From assembly GCA_039029455.1 (NCBI GenBank), contig JBCCGE010000061.1, forward strand, positions 1 to 18,691: DNA of 18,691 bases. The letters are read 5' to 3'. Shown in pieces: positions 15,581 through 18,691 of this stretch. The DNA is from JBCCGE01 sp039029455 (GTDB lineage: Bacteria > Pseudomonadota > Gammaproteobacteria > Arenicellales > Poriferihabitantaceae). Made by a program: the position numbers and the translations under genes. Each line of letters opens with the position of its first letter. Within the stretch, counting starts at the first letter, position 1. Under the pieces are notes generated by a model, which made no database searches, was not told where the DNA came from, and saw nothing but the letters and a program-made list of their open reading frames with translations.

Positions 15581-16858
15581 ATGCTGGATCCGCAGCATCT
15601 TAGACTGAATATTGAAAATACAGCGACGCGCCTGCGGCAGCGAGGATATGAGCTGGACGTTGAACATATGCAGGCAATGGAGGACCGGCGTCGCGAGCTA
15701 CAGTCCGACACGGAGAGTCTTCAGGCTGAACGCAACGCTGTTTCCAAGTCGATAGGCGCGGCCAAATCCCGTGGCGAAGACGTGCAGCCCCTGCTCGATT
15801 CAGTCGCTGATCTGGGGGACCGACTGAAAGCCCAGCAGAGCGAACTTGCCCGGTTGCAGGATGACATACAAACCATCGTCAGCGGCATACCGAATCTGGC
15901 ACACGATTCCGTGCCGGTCGGGACAGATGAAAGCGAGAACAAGGAAGTACGTCGATGGGGTTCGCCTCGAGAGTTTGATTTTGACGTCAAAGATCACGTT
16001 GATCTGGGAGCGTCGGGGCAGGCGATGGATTTCGAAATGGCGGTCAAGCTGTCAGGTTCCCGTTTTGTGACTATGCAGGGCGACCTGGCCCGTCTCCATC
16101 GCGCTTTGTCACAGTTCATGCTCGATATGCATGTTGATCGGCATGGCTATACCGAAACTATTGTTCCTCTGCTGGTGAGCTCGAAAACACTCTACGGTAC
16201 CGGCCAATTGCCCAAGTTTGAGGATGATCAGTTTGCAACCACGGATGATCAGCCGTTTTACCTGATTCCGACCGCCGAGGTGCCCCTGACGAATTTTGCT
16301 GCAGACCGGATTCTGGACGCGGATGAGTTGCCCATGATGCGCGTAGGTCACACGCCATGCTTTCGTCGCGAAGCCGGATCTTATGGTCGTGACACCCGCG
16401 GCATGATACGTCAGCATCAGTTTGAAAAAGTTGAACTTGTGCATATCGTTCAACCGGATCAGTCTTATGATGCGCTTGAACTGCTGACCTCGCATGCAGA
16501 AGCCGTGTTGCAGGCGCTTGATTTGCCTTACAGAGTGCTGGTGCTCTGCACCGGGGATATGGGGTTTGGGGCAAGTAAAACCTATGATCTTGAGGTCTGG
16601 ATACCCAGTCAGAATCAGTATCGTGAAATTTCATCATGCAGTAACTGTGAGGATTTCCAGGCCAGAAGGATGCAGGCCCGTTGGCGGAATCCCGCAACCG
16701 GAAAACCCGAGCTGGTGCACACACTAAACGGTTCCGGAGTGGCCGTAGGCCGCGCGCTGGTAGCTGTTATGGAGAACTATCAGAATGCGGACGGCACTGT
16801 TTCGGTGCCCGAGGTATTGCGAGCCTATATGGGCGGCAAGTCTGTGATTTTTGACTGA
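15581..16858 (+). CDS. serS: Seryl-tRNA synthetase
   Basis: Class II aminoacyl-tRNA synthetase that charges tRNA-Ser and also tRNA-Sec where present. At 425 residues it is the usual bacterial length. The N-terminal antiparallel coiled coil that grips the long variable arm of tRNA-Ser spans about 30-100. The catalytic domain includes TGQLPKFEDDQF, TAEVPLTN (231-238), class II motif 2 FRREAGSYGRDTRGMIRQHQF (261-281), SSCSNCEDFQARRM and motif 3 NGSGVAVGRALVAVMENYQ (about 383-401). The ATG at 15581 has a Shine-Dalgarno-like GAGGT a few bases before it, one of the better ribosome sites here. The gene lies 18 bases after crcB and 21 before the SDR gene. No T-box or other leader is visible. Confidence 0.97.
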   Translation: MLDPQHLRLNIENTATRLRQRGYELDVEHMQAMEDRRRELQSDTESLQAERNAVSKSIGAAKSRGEDVQPLLDSVADLGDRLKAQQSELARLQDDIQTIVSGIPNLAHDSVPVGTDESENKEVRRWGSPREFDFDVKDHVDLGASGQAMDFEMAVKLSGSRFVTMQGDLARLHRALSQFMLDMHVDRHGYTETIVPLLVSSKTLYGTGQLPKFEDDQFATTDDQPFYLIPTAEVPLTNFAADRILDADELPMMRVGHTPCFRREAGSYGRDTRGMIRQHQFEKVELVHIVQPDQSYDALELLTSHAEAVLQALDLPYRVLVLCTGDMGFGASKTYDLEVWIPSQNQYREISSCSNCEDFQARRMQARWRNPATGKPELVHTLNGSGVAVGRALVAVMENYQNADGTVSVPEVLRAYMGGKSVIFD

Positions 16859-16879
16859 ATCGGTCTGTTTCGCAGTTTC

Positions 16880-17593
16880 ATGAGTCATCCACTTCGCGGG
16901 AAGCACTACCTGCTGACGGGAGCCAGCTCTGGTATTGGCAAGGCGACTGCGAGGCGCCTTGCAGATCTGGGCGCGCGACTGACTTCCCTCGGGCGTCGGC
17001 ATCCTGACGGACTTGATCTCGATGCGCACGTCAACTGCGACTTGAGTATGCAGGCGGATATTGAGGCGACCTGCAAATCTGTAATCGGCCAGGCAGCGTC
17101 GTTAGACGGCTGCGTTCTAGCTCACGGTTACGGCAAATTCGGTGGGCTCGAGGAGTTCTCGGACGCAGACATTTGTAGATTGGTGCAAACCAATTTCACC
17201 AGCTGTGCGCAGATTATCAAACAGATGCTACCGGTATTAAAACGTGGCAATCGGAGTGATCTGATACTTATCGGTTCGGAAGCCGGTGTGCGTGCAGGAA
17301 AAAAAGGTGCGGTGTATAGTGCAACCAAGTTTGCACTGCGTGGTTTGGCTCAGGCGCTGCGAAGCGAGTGTCAATCCGCAGGTGTGCGCATCAGCTGTAT
17401 CAATCCGGGAATGGTCGACACACCGTTCTTCGACGATCTGGATTTCACTCCGGGAGAGAGCAGGGATAACGCGTTGTTGCCGGATGATGTCGCCGAGGCG
17501 ATCGCGAATGTTCTGATGTCACCGGGTCACGTCGTCTACGATGAGATCAATCTGACGCCGCAAAAAAACGTTATTCGAAACAGGAAAACGTAA
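16880..17593 (+). CDS. Short-chain dehydrogenase/reductase, YdfG-like
   Basis: A classical short-chain dehydrogenase of 237 residues. The cofactor loop is TGASSGIG (13-20). Arginines after the second strand (LGRRH, 37-41) suggest NADP(H) over NAD(H). The catalytic set is N105 in QTNFTS, S133 in LIGSEAG, and Y146/K150 in YSATK. The usual NNAG segment has changed to AHGYG (81-85). INPGMVDTPFFDD follows, and the C-terminal VVYDEINLTPQ resembles YdfG-like serine/3-hydroxy acid dehydrogenases. It is soluble and complete. The substrate is not known; close packing with serS and dapB reflects operon order and does not establish a shared pathway. dapB begins two bases after its stop. Confidence 0.87.
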   Translation: MSHPLRGKHYLLTGASSGIGKATARRLADLGARLTSLGRRHPDGLDLDAHVNCDLSMQADIEATCKSVIGQAASLDGCVLAHGYGKFGGLEEFSDADICRLVQTNFTSCAQIIKQMLPVLKRGNRSDLILIGSEAGVRAGKKGAVYSATKFALRGLAQALRSECQSAGVRISCINPGMVDTPFFDDLDFTPGESRDNALLPDDVAEAIANVLMSPGHVVYDEINLTPQKNVIRNRKT

Positions 17594-17595
17594 AT

Positions 17596-18405
17596 ATGAA
17601 CAGAGTTGCAATTACCGGTGCAAGTGGCCGTATGGGGAGAACACTTGTTCGACTCCTGCAAAATCACGATGAACTGGTGCTTACGCAGGCCAGCGACAGG
17701 CATGACAGCCCGGCCATTGATCGGGACGCCGGGTTTCTTGACAACCTTCCGGATACAGGCGTCACCGTAGCTCGCGAGCTGGATGCACAACAGCTGGATA
17801 CTGTCATTGACTTCACTCACCCAACTGCACTGTCAGACCACGTCTCGTTTTGTCGACGACATAACAAGGCGCTGATGGTCGGAACGACGGGGCTTGGAGA
17901 TTCCGAACTGGACTTGTTGAAGGCAGCGGGTGAAGACATTTGTGTGGTTTTGGCGGCCAACACCAGTGTCGGGGTGAATTTATGCGCATCCCTGGCTGCA
18001 ACAGCGGCTGAGGTAATCGGCCCGGTTACGGACATCGAAATCGTTGAATCTCACCACCGTCATAAAGTTGATGCACCGTCCGGGACGGCCCTATACCTGG
18101 GTCAATCAATTGCTGACGTGCTGGGTAAGGATTTAAAGCGTGATGGTGTCTATCAACGCCACGGCCAGACCGGCGAGAGACCGGATGGGAGCATTGGTTT
18201 TTCGACCATTCGCGGGGGTGATATTGCAGGCGAGCATACGGTCATGTTCATTGGCGAAAATGAGCGTATTGAAATCACCCATCGCGCCACCGACCGGGTA
18301 ATATTTGCGCGAGGTGCGTTACGTGCCGCCGAATGGGTGACCAGGAAACAACTAAAGGGCGAAAAAGGTTTTTTTGGAATGCGCGAAGTGCTCGGTTTGA
18401 ATTGA
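17596..18405 (+). CDS. dapB: 4-hydroxy-tetrahydrodipicolinate reductase
   Basis: Reduces 4-hydroxy-tetrahydrodipicolinate with NAD(P)H, a cytosolic step towards lysine and diaminopimelate for peptidoglycan. The 269-residue protein has the nucleotide loop GASGRMG (8-14), DFTHP (72-76), VGTTGL (95-100), the AANTSVGVN segment (120-128) and the active-site signature ESHHRHKVDAPSGTA (151-165), with the general-acid histidines 153-154 and catalytic K157. The C-terminal GEHTVMFIGENERIEITHRA and FFGMREVLGL complete the family pattern. ATG at 17596 follows the SDR stop by two bases, so the pair is probably co-translated. dapB preceding carA is common in gammaproteobacteria. The carA candidate promoter overlaps its last codons. 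Confidence 0.97.
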   Translation: MNRVAITGASGRMGRTLVRLLQNHDELVLTQASDRHDSPAIDRDAGFLDNLPDTGVTVARELDAQQLDTVIDFTHPTALSDHVSFCRRHNKALMVGTTGLGDSELDLLKAAGEDICVVLAANTSVGVNLCASLAATAAEVIGPVTDIEIVESHHRHKVDAPSGTALYLGQSIADVLGKDLKRDGVYQRHGQTGERPDGSIGFSTIRGGDIAGEHTVMFIGENERIEITHRATDRVIFARGALRAAEWVTRKQLKGEKGFFGMREVLGLN

Positions 18406-18430
18406 TTGAAACAGACTCTGGCGTTAGAAT
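18402..18430 (+). promoter_or_regulatory. Candidate carA leader promoter
   Basis: TTGATT (18402-18407) and TAGAAT (18425-18430) are separated by an ideal 17 bases. The -10 matches five of six consensus positions and is followed by the GC-rich run CCGGCGCC, like discriminators of growth-regulated promoters. An inverted repeat, CTGGCG (18418-18423) and CGCCAG (18435-18440), brackets the -10 and could be an operator. The -35 overlaps the end of dapB. Confidence 0.5.
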
Positions 18431-18441
18431 CCGGCGCCAGC

Positions 18442-18558
18442 ATGATATCCACACAGAACATCACAGGAGAAGCCGAAAGCGGCTTCTCCTTTTTTTTGCC
18501 CAGACGATATGATTTCCGATCAAACTTTCACAAAATCTGCTATGGAGATTCCGCTTGA
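18442..18558 (+). CDS. Putative carAB leader peptide
   Basis: A 38-codon frame from ATG at 18442 to TGA at 18556-18558 runs right through the hairpin terminator and stops inside the carA start, sharing TTGA. The peptide begins MISTQNITGEAESG, and the terminator T run encodes Phe-Phe-Leu. This layout recalls the E. coli pyrBI leader, where ribosomes following RNA polymerase decide whether the terminator forms. Only about five bases separate the predicted transcription start from the ATG, and no Shine-Dalgarno sequence is visible, so any translation would be nearly leaderless. Unlike pyrBI, no U-rich pause stretch lies upstream of the hairpin. The frame could also be fortuitous, as 38 open codons are not rare by chance. 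It is an inferred gene, not a recognised one. Confidence 0.35.
   Translation: MISTQNITGEAESGFSFFLPRRYDFRSNFHKICYGDSA
18465..18497 (+). terminator. Intrinsic terminator between dapB and carA
   Basis: An 11-bp perfect stem (AGGAGAAGCCG / CGGCTTCTCCT) closes an AAAG loop and is followed by eight consecutive T (18490-18497, the first also pairing in the stem). It is a textbook rho-independent terminator and the only strong one in the window. It lies about 60 bases after dapB and about 28 bases after the predicted transcription start of the carA leader, so it could end the dapB operon, act as a carA attenuator, or both. Confidence 0.88.
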
Positions 18559-18691
18559 CTGAACCAGCCACACTGGTGCTCGCAGACGGCACTACTTTCA
18601 GCGGACAGTCGATTGGCACTACCGGTGTTGCTGTCGGTGAAGTCGTTTTCAATACTGCGCTGACCGGTTATCAGGAGATTCTGACCGATCC
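18555..18691 (+). CDS. carA: Carbamoyl-phosphate synthase small subunit, N-terminal part
   Basis: Only the first 45 codons lie in the window; the gene runs off the right edge. CarA is the glutaminase subunit that supplies ammonia to CarB, making carbamoyl phosphate for arginine and pyrimidine synthesis. The visible part, including LVLADGTTFSGQSIG (7-21) and GEVVFNTALTGYQEILTD (28-45), matches the CarA amino terminus. The start is TTG at 18555, supported by GGAG at 18544-18547 seven bases upstream. No ATG or GTG in the same frame suits better, and the nearby ATG at 18542 is out of frame. Its first bases overlap the stop of the proposed leader frame as TTGA, which could couple their translation. 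The family is clear despite truncation. Confidence 0.93.
   Translation, partial: MTEPATLVLADGTTFSGQSIGTTGVAVGEVVFNTALTGYQEILTD

Noticed and set aside
1..18691. CRISPR arrays, tRNA or rRNA genes, insertion sequences, defence or phage systems
   Set aside because: Read through without finding spaced direct repeats, tRNA-like cloverleaf ends, transposase motifs or integrase genes; nearly all sequence is occupied by recognised genes.

Overview
The window is a compact stretch of bacterial chromosome, almost certainly from a gammaproteobacterium. Two things point there. The gene order ftsK-lolA-rarA-crcB-serS and the dapB-carA junction are arrangements I know from pseudomonads and relatives. The encoded FolX, FolE, FolM, RluC, RarA and DapB also read closely like their gammaproteobacterial relatives. 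I see no mobile element, CRISPR array, tRNA or rRNA. No intergenic gap exceeds about 150 bases. Several genes appear to start with TTG or GTG, and many lack a clear Shine-Dalgarno sequence.

Region 1 (1-3750): an unrecognised gene on the minus strand runs off the left edge. It is followed by a putrescine/polyamine:pyruvate aminotransferase (spuC type, minus strand), a divergent GntR/FCD regulator with a 16-bp perfect palindrome in its promoter region, and a convergent GNAT acetyltransferase. Region 2 (3778-5683): folX-folE-folM, a complete set for turning GTP into tetrahydromonapterin. Region 3 (5692-8462): a divergent pair resembling gamma-glutamylputrescine synthetase (puuA) and gamma-glutamylputrescine oxidoreductase (puuB). 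Polyamine catabolism thus lies on both sides of the pterin cluster.

Region 4 (8459-10774): rluC, a HAD phosphatase and a small unrecognised gene, overlapping one another and coupled to the end of puuB. Region 5 (10881-18405): ftsK (chromosome segregation), lolA (lipoprotein transport), rarA (replication-associated AAA+ ATPase), crcB (fluoride channel), serS, an SDR oxidoreductase and dapB (lysine/cell-wall precursor), all on the plus strand with short gaps. Region 6 (18402-18691): the carA promoter region, with a strong hairpin terminator lying inside a 38-codon leader frame whose stop overlaps the carA start. This looks like a candidate attenuator.

Most genes here are familiar. The points that most deserve attention are the carA leader/terminator arrangement, repeated TTGA stop/start overlaps, the operator-like palindrome, the polyamine genes flanking a pterin operon, and two genes I cannot identify. 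I did not find a convincing new defence or mobile system.
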